46,995 bases of DNA from Desulfocapsa sp. (GTDB lineage: Bacteria; Desulfobacterota; Desulfobulbia; Desulfobulbales; Desulfocapsaceae), in contig JACDZF010000004.1 of NCBI GenBank assembly GCA_013426795.1, positions 1 to 46,995 of the forward strand, written 5' to 3'. Shown in pieces: positions 16,454 through 26,024 of the stretch; within the stretch, counting starts at the first letter, position 1, and each line of letters opens with the position of its first letter. A program made the position numbers and the translations under genes. The notes beneath the pieces were generated by a model. It saw only the letters and a program-made list of their open reading frames with translations. It ran no database searches and was not told the origin of the DNA.

Positions 16454-16745
16454 AACCCCGCTTGAGGTGTTTTTTGGTACAACGATGCGCCCCGGTCCAT
16501 CACCTGTGGACCTTGCGTTTTGAAGTCAAATCCCTCTTTTTGGGAGATGACTCAGCGCGTCACTTTTGCTTGCTCTGTTCTGTCCTGCTCTGGATGGAAT
16601 GCGTTGCAGGTTCCCGTCAGAAATTGTGAAAAAATGAGGTCTTCAGACGAGAAATCCGGTTCTTCAGGGTTGCAAACGTGCCGCGATCAGCAATCAGATT
16701 CCGGCCAGACATCCTCGCAAAGGGAAAAAGCCGACCACCCTTCGT
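16129..16745. other. 617-base region without an assured gene
   Basis: The only frame with protein-like composition is on the minus strand (16010-16453, listed separately). The segment 16466-16745, immediately downstream of ribD, shows no hairpin with a T-run on either strand that I can identify. Its composition is less biased than in the flanking genes, consistent with decaying coding sequence, but I cannot name the ancestor. Confidence 0.4.
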
Positions 16746-17876
16746 TCATATTTCAGAGGGAAACGAGAGAATATCACCCTCAACCATCATGTCTGCTCCC
16801 AGACAACGATAGCTGACATTCTGCAAACGAATCGCGTCCTGCCGGCCGGCGATATTGAGCCCCTCAACAACGGGAGTTCCGTGACTCCCGGCAAAAATCG
16901 GGGCAATGAAGAGGGTTACATGATCAACCAGTCCCTGTCGCAAAAAAGCGCCATGAACCCTGCCCCCGCCCTCCACCAGCACTGATGTCACCCCCCCATC
17001 ACGGGCAAGAACCTCTAACACCTGTCGAAGCTCAAGCCGACCGTCTTTGCCGCATTGCACCTGGCGGACAATGACCCTGTCGGGTTTATTCAATTTTTCT
17101 ATCTTGTCAGCACTGACATCAACTCCGCAGAAAATCCAGGTGGGCGCTGATGATTCAAGGTGAAGGACTTGGGACGAGGCTGGAATTGATAAATGGGTAT
17201 CAAGGATAACCCGAAGGGGATCTCGTCCCCGGCGATCGGGCAGGCGAGTGGTCAGGGCGGGATCGTCGATCCTGACCGTTGCCGCACCCACCAGGATCGC
17301 ATCCACCCGGTCACGAAGACGGTGCACCTTGCGGCTGGAGGCCGGGCCGGTCATCCAGCCGCTGTGATTCTTCTGATAGGTGATGCGGCCATCGAGACTC
17401 ATCCCCGCCTTCATCACGACCCAGGGCAGGCCCTGGGTGATATATTTTATAAAAGGTCGATTGAGGGCGCGACACTCAGCGGCCAGGACCCCGCTCACAA
17501 CCTCAAGCCCCTGACTTTGCAGATATTTGATTCCGCTGCCATGGACGAGGGGATTGGGGTCTTCCATGCCCACCACCACCCGCTTGATACCACTGGCGAG
17601 TATCGCCTGGGTGCAGGGAGGTGTCCGCCCGGTATGATTACAGGGTTCCAGGGTCACATAGAGGGTGGCGTCATGGGCCAAAACTCCGGCCCTCCGCAAG
17701 GCATGGACCTCAGCGTGGGGCGTCCCGGCTTTTTTGTGATAGCCCCTGGCAATCACCACACTTCCATGGACAACCACGGCCCCCACGCAGGGATTGGGGG
17801 ATGTCCGCCCAAGTCCCTTGCGGGCCTCATGCAGGGCCAGTCGCATATACTCCTGATCGGTGCCAGGTATCAGCAC
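16746..17876 (-). CDS. ribD: bifunctional riboflavin deaminase/reductase RibD
   Basis: Carries out deamination and side-chain reduction of the pyrimidine intermediate in riboflavin synthesis. The 376-residue chain has the N-terminal cytidine-deaminase-like domain with zinc ligands in TPHAEVHAL near 53 and PCNHTGRTPPCT near 78-89, and the C-terminal NADPH-dependent reductase domain (about 147-370) with KAGMSLDGRI and VLVEGGGRVHGAFL. It directly follows nrdR with three bases between, a linkage common in proteobacteria. The usual ribE/ribBA/ribH partners are not downstream here; the operon seems to end after ribD. Confidence 0.95.
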   Translation of the reverse strand: MLIPGTDQEYMRLALHEARKGLGRTSPNPCVGAVVVHGSVVIARGYHKKAGTPHAEVHALRRAGVLAHDATLYVTLEPCNHTGRTPPCTQAILASGIKRVVVGMEDPNPLVHGSGIKYLQSQGLEVVSGVLAAECRALNRPFIKYITQGLPWVVMKAGMSLDGRITYQKNHSGWMTGPASSRKVHRLRDRVDAILVGAATVRIDDPALTTRLPDRRGRDPLRVILDTHLSIPASSQVLHLESSAPTWIFCGVDVSADKIEKLNKPDRVIVRQVQCGKDGRLELRQVLEVLARDGGVTSVLVEGGGRVHGAFLRQGLVDHVTLFIAPIFAGSHGTPVVEGLNIAGRQDAIRLQNVSYRCLGADMMVEGDILSFPSEI

Positions 17877-17879
17877 TTC

Positions 17880-18350
17880 TTATGCACCTTTAGGATTTCT
17901 TGCCCCGATTAAGGTTTTCAACTCATCGACAAACTCACTGACATCCTTAAACTGCCGGTAAACGGAGGCGAATCGAACATAGGCAACCTCATCAAGGGAG
18001 GGCAAACCCTCCATCACCCACTCACCGATGACCTGGGAAGAGACCTCTTTTAAACCAAGGTCCTGAAGTTTTTTCTCGATCTCATCAACAAAGGAATCAA
18101 TACCGTCACAGCTCACCGGCCTTTTCTCACAGGCCTTTTCCAGTCCGGCCACCATTTTCTGACGATCCCAGACCTCACGGCGGCCATCTTTCTTGACCAG
18201 TACCGGCATCATGACTTCCAGCCGCTCATAGGTGGTAAAGCGCTGATTGCAGGCCAGGCAGGACCTGCGCCGCCGGGTAATGGTGCTCTCTTTATTCAAC
18301 CGGGAATCGATGACCTTATTGTCGAGATGGCCGCAGTAGGGACACTTCAT
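17880..18350 (-). CDS. nrdR: transcriptional repressor NrdR
   Basis: ATP/dATP-sensing repressor of ribonucleotide reductase genes. 156 residues: N-terminal zinc ribbon MKCPYCGHLDNKVIDSR with the second pair in SCLACNQRFTTYERLE, followed by an ATP-cone (about 45-140) beginning MPVLVKKDGRREVWDRQK. It lies nine bases after glyA and three before ribD, within one minus-strand run. Confidence 0.96.
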   Translation of the reverse strand: MKCPYCGHLDNKVIDSRLNKESTITRRRRSCLACNQRFTTYERLEVMMPVLVKKDGRREVWDRQKMVAGLEKACEKRPVSCDGIDSFVDEIEKKLQDLGLKEVSSQVIGEWVMEGLPSLDEVAYVRFASVYRQFKDVSEFVDELKTLIGARNPKGA

Positions 18351-18359
18351 GATTTCACG

Positions 18360-19613
18360 TCACTCTTCAGGGGCATTAACAAGATCAGAAAGGGGGTATC
18401 TGGCACAGAGATCCCGGACCTCCTGGCGAACGGTACGTATCGTCTGCTGATCCCGTTTTCCGATAATACGATCAATCCAGTCGGCAATCAGGGCCATTTC
18501 CGGAACCTTCAACCCTCTGGTGGTCACCGTGGGCGTTCCCATGCGGACGCCGCTGGTCACAAACCGTGATTGAGTATCAAAGGGAATCGCGTTCTTATTC
18601 ACCGTCAGTCCACCCTGCTCAAGGAGCTCTTCCGCCTCTTTTCCAGAAATTTCCTTATTACTCAGATCCACCAGAAAAAGATGGTTGTCGGTTCCACCCG
18701 AGACCAGCCGAAAATTCCGGGCAATCAAATCCGCGGCAAGGGCCTTGGCATTGGCCACAACCTGAACCTGATCCGCCTTGAAGGCATCACCCATGGCTTC
18801 CTTGAAACCCACCGCCTTCGCCGCGATGACATGCATCAAGGGGCCGCCCTGGATACCCGGAAAAATATGACTGTTCAGGACCTTGGCCCATTTTTCCCTG
18901 GCAAGAATCAGTCCACCCCTGGGGCCACGCAGGGTCTTATGGGTGGTGGTGGTGACAAAATCGGCATAGGGTACCGGAGAAGGATGGACTCCGGCGGCAA
19001 CCAGACCAGCAATATGGGCCATATCCACCAGGAGCATGGCTCCGATCTCATCGGCGATTCTGCGAAAGGCGGCGAAGTCAATAAATCGGGGATAGGCACT
19101 GGCTCCGGCGACAATCATCTTCGGCTTATTTTCAAAGGCAAAGCGTTCCACCTTTGCCATGTCAATCTGTTCGGTATCACGCTCAACCCCATAGGAAATG
19201 AAGTTAAACAGCTGACCCGAGAAATTCACATTGCTTCCATGGGTCAAATGGCCGCCATGGGCCAGATCCATTCCCAGCACCTTGTCACCTGGTTTCAGGG
19301 TCGCAAAGTAAACGGCCATATTGGCCTGCGAACCTGAGTGGGGCTGAACATTGGCATATTCGGCGCCAAAAATCTCCCTGGCCCGGGAAATCGCCAGCAT
19401 CTCCACCTCATCGGCGTATTCACACCCGCCGTAATAGCGCTTATGGGGATAGCCTTCCGCATACTTATTGGTAAAGATCGATCCTTGCGCCTCAAGAACG
19501 GCCTGCGATGTAATATTTTCCGAGGCAATCAACTCCAGCTGATTATTTTGACGGTCATATTCTCGCTGGATGCAGTTATAAATTTCCGGATCTGTTTTTT
19601 GTAATGCGTTCAT
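18360..19613 (-). CDS. glyA: serine hydroxymethyltransferase
   Basis: PLP enzyme interconverting serine and glycine with transfer of a one-carbon unit to tetrahydrofolate. About 417 residues from the ATG at 19613, the usual length; a TTG at 19649 would add 12 residues and is unlikely. Visible motifs: ELIASEN near 26, [15 protein letters not shown] near 49-63, [28 protein letters not shown] near 200, and the PLP-binding Lys in [14 protein letters not shown] near 230. Tightly followed by nrdR and ribD. Confidence 0.97.
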   Translation of the reverse strand: MNALQKTDPEIYNCIQREYDRQNNQLELIASENITSQAVLEAQGSIFTNKYAEGYPHKRYYGGCEYADEVEMLAISRAREIFGAEYANVQPHSGSQANMAVYFATLKPGDKVLGMDLAHGGHLTHGSNVNFSGQLFNFISYGVERDTEQIDMAKVERFAFENKPKMIVAGASAYPRFIDFAAFRRIADEIGAMLLVDMAHIAGLVAAGVHPSPVPYADFVTTTTHKTLRGPRGGLILAREKWAKVLNSHIFPGIQGGPLMHVIAAKAVGFKEAMGDAFKADQVQVVANAKALAADLIARNFRLVSGGTDNHLFLVDLSNKEISGKEAEELLEQGGLTVNKNAIPFDTQSRFVTSGVRMGTPTVTTRGLKVPEMALIADWIDRIIGKRDQQTIRTVRQEVRDLCARYPLSDLVNAPEE

Positions 19614-19769
19614 GTCAGGAATACCTTTTACCTTAGCCCTTATCTCCAAAGCACTTTTTTAAAAGGGACAGGAGAGCAGCGCTGCCTTTTATTTCCGAGG
19701 GTGGGCGGGAACATTTCCCCTGTCGAAGGGGTTCTCAAGCTTCTTAAAAAAAATCTTCAAATTTCCATT

Positions 19770-20201
19770 TCAACATTGGCTGAACTTCTCAATGCGGCCA
19801 AGATGTCGTCCGCCGCTGAATTCCGTCCCCAGCCATATCCGGACAATGTCTTCCGCAACACCCATGCCAATAACCCGTTCACCCATACACAGCACGTTGG
19901 CATCATTATGCTCACGACTCATCCGGGCGGTGTAATGATCATGACAGAGAGCTGCCCGGACATGCCTGTATCTATTGGCCGCCATGGACATCCCGATACC
20001 GGTCCCGCAAATCAGAATACCACGCTCCATTGCCCCGGCATCAACCTGTTCACAGACCAATCGGGCAATATCAGGATAATCAACGGATTGCACGGAGTGG
20101 CAGCCCAGATCGTGAACCCCATGGCCAAGGTCAGCCACCAGCACCCGTATCATTTCTTTGAGGTGAAACCCTCCATGATCCGAACCAATTGCTATCTTCA
20201 C
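19770..20201 (-). CDS. rpiB: ribose-5-phosphate isomerase B
   Basis: Interconverts ribose 5-phosphate and ribulose 5-phosphate. 143 residues with the RpiB/LacAB fold: IAIGSDHGGFHLKE at the N-terminus (phosphate and sugar binding), the catalytic Cys in GILICGTGIGMSMAANR near 66, and REHNDANVLCMGERV near 98. It sits between fabF (37 bases upstream) and glyA (156 bases downstream), the conserved deltaproteobacterial order. Confidence 0.95.
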   Translation of the reverse strand: MKIAIGSDHGGFHLKEMIRVLVADLGHGVHDLGCHSVQSVDYPDIARLVCEQVDAGAMERGILICGTGIGMSMAANRYRHVRAALCHDHYTARMSREHNDANVLCMGERVIGMGVAEDIVRIWLGTEFSGGRHLGRIEKFSQC

Positions 20202-20238
20202 ATTACGCTCCTGGAGAAACTCCGGCCTTGCCCCTCAT

Positions 20239-21483
20239 TCAGCCATCATAGCGCTGCATGACGATAACACCATTGGTGCCACCAAAACCAAAGGAGTTGG
20301 ACAGCGCCGCACGAATTGGCATTTTCCTTGCCTTGTTGGGGACATAATCAAGATCACATTCAGGACTCGCCTCCTGCAAATTCAAGGTGGGCGGGGCTAT
20401 CTGATCCAGAATAGTGAGCGCCGTGAAGGCAGCCTCAATTCCACCGGCAGCCCCAAGCATATGACCTGTCATGGATTTTGTGGAACTGATCGCAAGTCGT
20501 TTGGCGTGATCACCAAAAACGGTTTTGATGGCTTGCGTTTCACACCGATCATTGAGCGGCGTTGACGTCCCGTGGGCATTGATATAATCTATGTCTTCGG
20601 GCTTCAGCCCCGCATCCCGCAAGGCAAGGCCCATACAGCGCGCCGCCCCTTCGCCATCTTCAGGTGGAGCGGCAATATGATAGGCGTCACTGCTTGCGCC
20701 ATACCCGGTAATTTCGGCATAGATCCTGGCGCCCCGGCTTAAGGCATGCTCCAGCTCTTCAATCATGAGCATCCCCGATCCTTCGGCCATGACAAAACCA
20801 TCCCGATCCTTATCAAAAGGTCTGGATGCCAGTGTTGGCTCATCATTGCGGGTGGAGAGCGCCTTCATGGCAGAAAATCCGCCAACACCCAGGGGACAGA
20901 TTACCGCCTCGGCCCCTCCGGTCATCACCATATCGCAAGTCCCATGGACGATGGCCCGGTATGCCTCACCCACGGCGTGGGTTCCCGCCGCACAGGCGGT
21001 GGAGAGAGCCAGGTTGGGCCCCTTTGCCCCGAGCTGCATGGAGATGTGGCCCGAGGGCATATTGGGAATGGCCATGGGGATAAAAAACGGAGAAATGCGC
21101 TTCGGGCCACGCTCGAGACAACTTATGTGGTTTTGTTCAATGGTGGGCAGGCCGCCTATGCCGCAACCAGTAATGACCCCGACGCGCTGACAATTGGCCT
21201 CAGTGATGATCACGCCACTATCTTCAAGGGCCAGTCTGGCGGCGGCGATGCCGTACTGAACAAAGAGATCAAGATGTTTCGCCATTTTTTTATCCAAAAA
21301 ATCTTCGGCCTGGAAATCCTTCACCTCAGCAGCTATCTTCACTGGATACTCACTGGTGTCAAAGCGGGTAATAAGCCCCACGCCACTGATTCCAGCACAG
21401 ATATTCTCCCAGGTTTTTCGAGTTCCAGTACCAAGGGGGGTAACCAGTCCTACACCTGTAACGACAACCCTGCGCTTTGTCAT
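20239..21483 (-). CDS. fabF: 3-oxoacyl-ACP synthase II (FabF)
   Basis: Condensing enzyme that elongates acyl-ACP with malonyl-ACP. 414 residues with the Cys-His-His triad: STACAAGTHAVGEA near 163, INAHGTSTPLND near 303, and STKSMTGHMLGAAGG near 341, plus the FGFGGTNG glycine loop near the end. The ATG has AGGGAGG just upstream. It follows acpP by 85 bases and precedes rpiB. Confidence 0.97.
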   Translation of the reverse strand: MTKRRVVVTGVGLVTPLGTGTRKTWENICAGISGVGLITRFDTSEYPVKIAAEVKDFQAEDFLDKKMAKHLDLFVQYGIAAARLALEDSGVIITEANCQRVGVITGCGIGGLPTIEQNHISCLERGPKRISPFFIPMAIPNMPSGHISMQLGAKGPNLALSTACAAGTHAVGEAYRAIVHGTCDMVMTGGAEAVICPLGVGGFSAMKALSTRNDEPTLASRPFDKDRDGFVMAEGSGMLMIEELEHALSRGARIYAEITGYGASSDAYHIAAPPEDGEGAARCMGLALRDAGLKPEDIDYINAHGTSTPLNDRCETQAIKTVFGDHAKRLAISSTKSMTGHMLGAAGGIEAAFTALTILDQIAPPTLNLQEASPECDLDYVPNKARKMPIRAALSNSFGFGGTNGVIVMQRYDG

Positions 21484-21568
21484 ATAAACCTCCCTTCAGG
21501 CCAAAGGATTCATTTCCATGCAAGAGGCTGCCGAATGCCGCCAGGCCTCCTTTTCTGACTGGAATGGA

Positions 21569-21799
21569 TTATTTCAGCTTGTTGACATAATCAATGGCAT
21601 TCTGGACGGTATTAATCTTTTCCGCCTCTTCATCGGGAATCTCCACATCAAACTCCTCTTCCATGGCCATGATCAGTTCCACCAGATCCAGGGAGTCCGC
21701 GCCAAGATCATCGACAAATGAGGCATTGGGAACCACCTTATCTTTCTCCACACTCAACTGCTCAACAATAATATCCACCATCCGTTGTTCTATCGCCAT
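21569..21799 (-). CDS. acpP: acyl carrier protein
   Basis: 76-residue acidic carrier of growing acyl chains. The phosphopantetheine attachment Ser is in [21 protein letters not shown] near 37. It is flanked by fabG (130 bases upstream) and fabF, the canonical position. GGGAG lies close before the ATG. Confidence 0.98.
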   Translation of the reverse strand: MAIEQRMVDIIVEQLSVEKDKVVPNASFVDDLGADSLDLVELIMAMEEEFDVEIPDEEAEKINTVQNAIDYVNKLK

Positions 21800-21929
21800 T
21801 TTTCTCTCCCTTTTTTAAAATGTATGAATAATAAAAAATACTCTTTCACCAGAATCGGTGTCCGCTGGAAAAATATTCAATCCGAACCCAACCCGTACCT
21901 CCAAAGACGGCTGATGCTCCCGCCTTCCT

Positions 21930-22673
21930 TTACATATACAAGCCACCATTGACATGCAGGACCTGCCCGGTGACATACCCACCGTCGTCACCGAGCAGAT
22001 AGGCAACAGCCCCGGCGACATCTTCCGGGGTCCCCAGAGAGGCCAGGGGAATTTCAGCCTTGATCTTCTCCTGGATTTCTCCGGATAAGGAGCTGGTCAT
22101 GTCGGTCACAATATACCCGGGCGCCACCCCGTTGACGGTGATGTTGCGAGAAGCAAACTCGCGCGCCATGGATTTGGTAAGCCCCACCAGTCCTGCCTTG
22201 GCAGCGGCATAATTGATCTGCCCGGCGTTCCCGGAGTAGCCGATGACGGAGGTGATATTCACAATCCTCCCCCATCTCTTCTTCATCATTGCCCGAGATG
22301 CGGCCTTGGCACAAAGAAACGCTCCTTTCAGGTTGGTGTCAAGCACCAGATCCCAGTCCGTCTCTTTCATCCTGGCCATTAATCCGTCACGGGTTATTCC
22401 GGCGTTATTGACGAGAATATCCAAGGAACCGGCATCGGTGACAATCTGATTGACTGCCCCCTGGACCTGCTCCCCGTCCGCCACATCAAAACAAAGGATA
22501 TGGGCACGACCGCCCGCATTCTCCACCAGCAGTCGGGTTTCTTCGGCAGCCGCCGGATTGGCCACATAATTGATATAAACGTGGCCACCCAGAGCCCCGA
22601 TCCGTTGACATATGGCCCGCCCGATACCCCGACTGCCGCCGGTCACGAGTGCGACTCTTCCCTGCAAACTCAT
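21930..22673 (-). CDS. fabG: 3-oxoacyl-ACP reductase FabG
   Basis: NADPH-dependent short-chain dehydrogenase reducing 3-ketoacyl-ACP. 247 residues with cofactor motif VTGGSRGIGRAI near 9-20, NNAGITRDG near 88, and the catalytic Ser-Tyr-Lys set in ITSVIGYSGNAGQINYAAAKAGL near 137-159. The start at 22673 forms an ATGA overlap with the etfA stop and is preceded by GGGGG, so translation is likely coupled to etfA. This coupling ties the redox module to fatty acid synthesis. Confidence 0.96.
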   Translation of the reverse strand: MSLQGRVALVTGGSRGIGRAICQRIGALGGHVYINYVANPAAAEETRLLVENAGGRAHILCFDVADGEQVQGAVNQIVTDAGSLDILVNNAGITRDGLMARMKETDWDLVLDTNLKGAFLCAKAASRAMMKKRWGRIVNITSVIGYSGNAGQINYAAAKAGLVGLTKSMAREFASRNITVNGVAPGYIVTDMTSSLSGEIQEKIKAEIPLASLGTPEDVAGAVAYLLGDDGGYVTGQVLHVNGGLYM

Positions 22674-23770
22674 GATTTCCCCCATGATTTCCGTCGTTCA
22701 GCAATGCGGGCAATAAGCTTGGGGACGATCTCGAAAAGATCTCCCACCAGACCAAAATCGGCCATGCCGAATATGGGGGCATTCTTATCCCGGTTAATCG
22801 CGACCACGGTCTCCGCCGACTGCATTCCGGCGGTGTGCTGCAAGGCGCCGGAGATACCACAGGCGATATAGAGCTTTGGCGCAACGGTCTTTCCGGTCTG
22901 TCCGACCTGATGGGGATAACCAATCCATCCCGCATCCACCGAGGCCCGCGTTGCCGCCACCGCCCCACCCAGCGAATCGGCAAGCTTATGGATCAGGGTA
23001 AACCCCTGAGCGCTGTCAAGTCCGCGTCCGCCGGCGACAACAATATCGGCGTCCTGGATATTCACATCATCCTGTTCCGAAACCACTCTTTCCAGGACTC
23101 GCACCCGGCTTGCCAGCTGGGCTGGACTTGGTGTCACGTCAATGACCTGACCCTGCCGATCCCCGTCAAAGGCAAGGGGGGTCATGACCTTGGGACGCAC
23201 CGTCGCCATCTGCGGCCTTGAATGGAGACAGACGATGGTCGCCATGATATTCCCGCCAAAGGCGGGCTTGGTCTGGAGCAGGGCGCCATCCTCGGCACGA
23301 ATGGACAGCTCGGTACAATCCCCGGTCAATCCGGTATTGAGAATATTGGCAACTCCGGGAATAAAGGATCGGCCAATGGCGGTGGCCCCGGCGAGCACAA
23401 TCTCCGGCTTATGCTCACGGATCAGGGCAGTGAGAATCGCGCCGTAGGCGTCATCGGTGAAAGAAGCAAGGGATGGGTCATCCACCCGGTACACGATGTC
23501 GGCCCCATGGCCGATAAGCAGCCCGGCGGCATCCCCGGTTTCAGAGCCGATGAGGACGGCGGACAGGGCAACCTTTCGACTGTCAGCAAGTTCCCGTCCA
23601 ATACCCAAAAGCTCCAGGGACACCGTCGCCAGGGCGCCACCTCGATATTCACCAAATACCCAGACACCGGAACAACTGGCCGGATCGAGGGGGGCACTGC
23701 TGCCCAGTCCTTGGGCCTCCATGGCGTCACCGGCACCGGCAATGCCCTCTTTCCGCTCTATCGTCAACAT
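22670..23770 (-). CDS. etfA: electron transfer flavoprotein alpha subunit
   Basis: FAD-binding alpha subunit of ETF. The N-terminal domain contains VWVFGEYRGGALATVSLELLG near 35; the C-terminal FAD domain contains VVAGGRGLD near 250, WIGYPHQVGQTGKTV near 286, YIACGISGALQHTAGM near 306 and PIFGMADFGLVGDLFEI near 339. The chosen ATG at 23770 has GGAG eight bases upstream and gives about 366 residues. An ATG at 23833 would add 21 residues not typical of the family. It is preceded by etfB with 117 bases between and ends inside the fabG start codon. Confidence 0.92.
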   Translation of the reverse strand: MLTIERKEGIAGAGDAMEAQGLGSSAPLDPASCSGVWVFGEYRGGALATVSLELLGIGRELADSRKVALSAVLIGSETGDAAGLLIGHGADIVYRVDDPSLASFTDDAYGAILTALIREHKPEIVLAGATAIGRSFIPGVANILNTGLTGDCTELSIRAEDGALLQTKPAFGGNIMATIVCLHSRPQMATVRPKVMTPLAFDGDRQGQVIDVTPSPAQLASRVRVLERVVSEQDDVNIQDADIVVAGGRGLDSAQGFTLIHKLADSLGGAVAATRASVDAGWIGYPHQVGQTGKTVAPKLYIACGISGALQHTAGMQSAETVVAINRDKNAPIFGMADFGLVGDLFEIVPKLIARIAERRKSWGKS

Positions 23771-23887
23771 TCTATTCTCCAGCTCGAGGGGGTGATGGCA
23801 CCACTCCCCGCCTTGTCTCTTTTCGGGTTCCATCCCCTGGTATCGCTTCCAAAGCCGTCATTCCTCAATCCTGCTGCCCGGCGCATA

Positions 23888-24667
23888 TCAGAGATATGGT
23901 TTCAGACTGTCGACAAGCTGGTCGATCTGCTCATCGAGGCTGCCGGTAAAAACAGTGCCCTGACTCCGCACCGGTGGGGAGAAGACCTTTTCAACCTGCG
24001 TTGGAGATCCGGGCAGGCCAATACAGAGGGGATCGGCGCCAATGTCAGCGGCACTCAACTTTCTCATTTCCATGGTCTTCGCCCGCATCTTTCCCTTCAG
24101 GGAAGGAACGCGTGGCTGATTAATACCTTTCACCACCGTCAACAGAACTGGATAGTCAACGGCCAGCAGATCATAGCCATCGTCCATCATTCGCTCCAGA
24201 ATCAACCCGGAATCCGAGGCCTCGCGAACTTTCTGGACACAGGTCACATAGGGCACTCCCAGGCGCATGGCAAGGCTTGGCCCGACCTGAGCGGTGTCTC
24301 CGTCGATGGCCTGTTTTCCAAGGAGGATAAGATCAAAGGCCTCGATGACCTGCACTGCCATGGCCAGGGTGTAGGAGGTCGCCCAGGTGTCCGCACCGGC
24401 GAAGGCCCGATCCGAAACCAGCACCCCGTGATCGGCACCACAGGAGACAGCCTGCCTGAGCACCTCTTCGGCCTGGGGCGGCCCCATGGTCAACACCGTC
24501 ACCTTGCCGCCCAGCAGCTCCCTTAAGCGGACGGCCTCTTCCACCGCATAGTGGTCATAGGGGTTCATAATGGACGGCACACCCTCCCGCACCAGGTTAT
24601 TGGTCACGGGATCGAGATGGACATCCTTGGCATCGAGCACCTGCTTAATACAGACAATAATATTCAT
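23888..24667 (-). CDS. etfB: electron transfer flavoprotein beta subunit
   Basis: 259-residue beta subunit pairing with EtfA to shuttle electrons between acyl-CoA dehydrogenase-type flavoproteins and other carriers. It begins MNIIVCIKQVLDAKDV, has NPYDHYAVEEAVRL near 37, and the nucleotide-binding loop LLGKQAIDGDTAQVGPSLA near 115-133. This loop resembles that of anaerobic Bcd-type ETFs, some of which bifurcate electrons, but the sequence alone cannot decide. It lies 11 bases after the acyl-CoA dehydrogenase gene, forming a compact dehydrogenase-etfB-etfA unit. Confidence 0.94.
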   Translation of the reverse strand: MNIIVCIKQVLDAKDVHLDPVTNNLVREGVPSIMNPYDHYAVEEAVRLRELLGGKVTVLTMGPPQAEEVLRQAVSCGADHGVLVSDRAFAGADTWATSYTLAMAVQVIEAFDLILLGKQAIDGDTAQVGPSLAMRLGVPYVTCVQKVREASDSGLILERMMDDGYDLLAVDYPVLLTVVKGINQPRVPSLKGKMRAKTMEMRKLSAADIGADPLCIGLPGSPTQVEKVFSPPVRSQGTVFTGSLDEQIDQLVDSLKPYL

Positions 24668-24678
24668 ACCGTCCCGTT

Positions 24679-25845
24679 TTACCCGTTCACTGAGGCACGG
24701 GCGTATTCCTTGTTCAACTCCTGACCCACAACATTGCGCTGAATCTGATTGGTCCCCTCGTAGATTTGCAGGATCTTGGCATCACGCATCATCTTTTCCA
24801 CCGGATACTCCCGCATATAGCCGTAGCCGCCCATCACCTGCACGGCATCGGTGGCGACCTTCATCGCCATATCGGTGGCAAAGACCTTGCACATGGAAGA
24901 GACCTTGGACATATTGTGAGGATGGGCATCGATGTGTCTGGCGGCCCCGTAAACCAATGCCCGGGCGGCCTCCAGTTGAATGGCCATATCGGCCAGCATA
25001 TGCTGAACCGCCTGAAAGGCAATAATGGGTTTGCCGAACTGAATCCGCTGTTTGGCATAACAGACGGCCTCATCAAGGGCCGCTTGCGCCAGCCCCAGAC
25101 CCAGGGCGGCAATCCCTGGCCGGGAAGAATCCAGGGTTTTCATGATGGTGATAAAGCCCGTTCCTTTGCGTCCGATAAGACGATCCTGGGGAATCCGGCA
25201 ATCTTTAAAGATAAGCTCGGTGGTGGAAGAAGCCCTGATCCCCATCTTCTTTTCTTTGGGGCCGCAGCTGAAACCGGGATCACCCTCTTCCACCACCAGC
25301 ATGGACGCCCCCCGTGGCCCCTTGCTCCGGTCGGTTATGGCCACGATGGTATAGATTTGAGCCTCTCCGCCGTTGGTAATCCACTGTTTCGTGCCATTGA
25401 CCACCCACTCGTCGCCATCGAGCACCGCCGTCGTCTGGATACCCGAGGCATCCGAGCCGGCGTTGGCCTCGGTCAGACCAAAGGCAGCAAACTTCTTGCC
25501 CGCCGCCGCATCGGGAAGATAGCGTTCCCGCATCTCCTGCGAACCGGCCTGGAGAATGGGATAAATGCCCAGCGAGCTGGCGGCAAAGGCAGTGCCCACG
25601 CCAATGCAGCCACGTCCCAGTTGTTCAAGGGCGAGAACGATATCCAGGCAGCCTCCGCCAAATCCCCCGAACTCCTCCGGAACCGGGATACCGAACAGAT
25701 CCGCCTGCGCCATCGCATTGAGAATTTCGCGGGGAAATTTATCCTGCTCATCAAGGGCTGCCCGATGCGGAATAATATATTCATTCGTTATCTGACGGGC
25801 TGTATCCACAATCATCTTCTGTTCTTCAGATAAAAAATAATCCAC
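24679..25845 (-). CDS. acyl-CoA dehydrogenase
   Basis: 388-residue FAD flavoenzyme of the short/medium-chain acyl-CoA dehydrogenase family. It has the helical N-domain, FAD-contact motifs GLTEANAGSDASG near 123 and WITNGG near 155, and the C-domain motif QVMGGYGYMREYPVEKMMRDAKI near 337-359, followed by IYEGTNQIQRNVVG, where the Glu is the expected catalytic base. Whether it oxidises acyl-CoA, reduces enoyl-CoA or acts on acyl-ACP cannot be told from sequence. It sits between fabH (179 bases upstream, with an intervening hairpin) and etfB, inside a fatty acid synthesis locus. Confidence 0.93.
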   Translation of the reverse strand: MDYFLSEEQKMIVDTARQITNEYIIPHRAALDEQDKFPREILNAMAQADLFGIPVPEEFGGFGGGCLDIVLALEQLGRGCIGVGTAFAASSLGIYPILQAGSQEMRERYLPDAAAGKKFAAFGLTEANAGSDASGIQTTAVLDGDEWVVNGTKQWITNGGEAQIYTIVAITDRSKGPRGASMLVVEEGDPGFSCGPKEKKMGIRASSTTELIFKDCRIPQDRLIGRKGTGFITIMKTLDSSRPGIAALGLGLAQAALDEAVCYAKQRIQFGKPIIAFQAVQHMLADMAIQLEAARALVYGAARHIDAHPHNMSKVSSMCKVFATDMAMKVATDAVQVMGGYGYMREYPVEKMMRDAKILQIYEGTNQIQRNVVGQELNKEYARASVNG

Positions 25846-25985
25846 TCGTCTTCTCCTTTCCGATAGCCGCTATAAATTGGTTTTCCAGATCATTCCCTTA
25901 CCAGAACCGCGTTGGCTCTCCACAACCAGTGGGGGGTCGGCACCATCTTGAAACTCCTGATTCCAGTCTGGAAGCCATGCAAGCC

Positions 25986-26012
25986 GCGCTTCAATCAAGG
26001 ATTGAAATGCGC
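25986..26012 (-). repeat. intercistronic hairpin between fabH and acyl-CoA dehydrogenase
   Basis: An inverted repeat with TTCAATC / GATTGAA around AAG, extended outward by GCGC / GCGC. It lies just past the fabH stop on the minus strand. There is no T-run, so it is more likely a processing or mRNA-stabilising hairpin, or a weak attenuator, than a full terminator. Confidence 0.5.
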
Positions 26013-26024
26013 CGCTGAGGAGAC

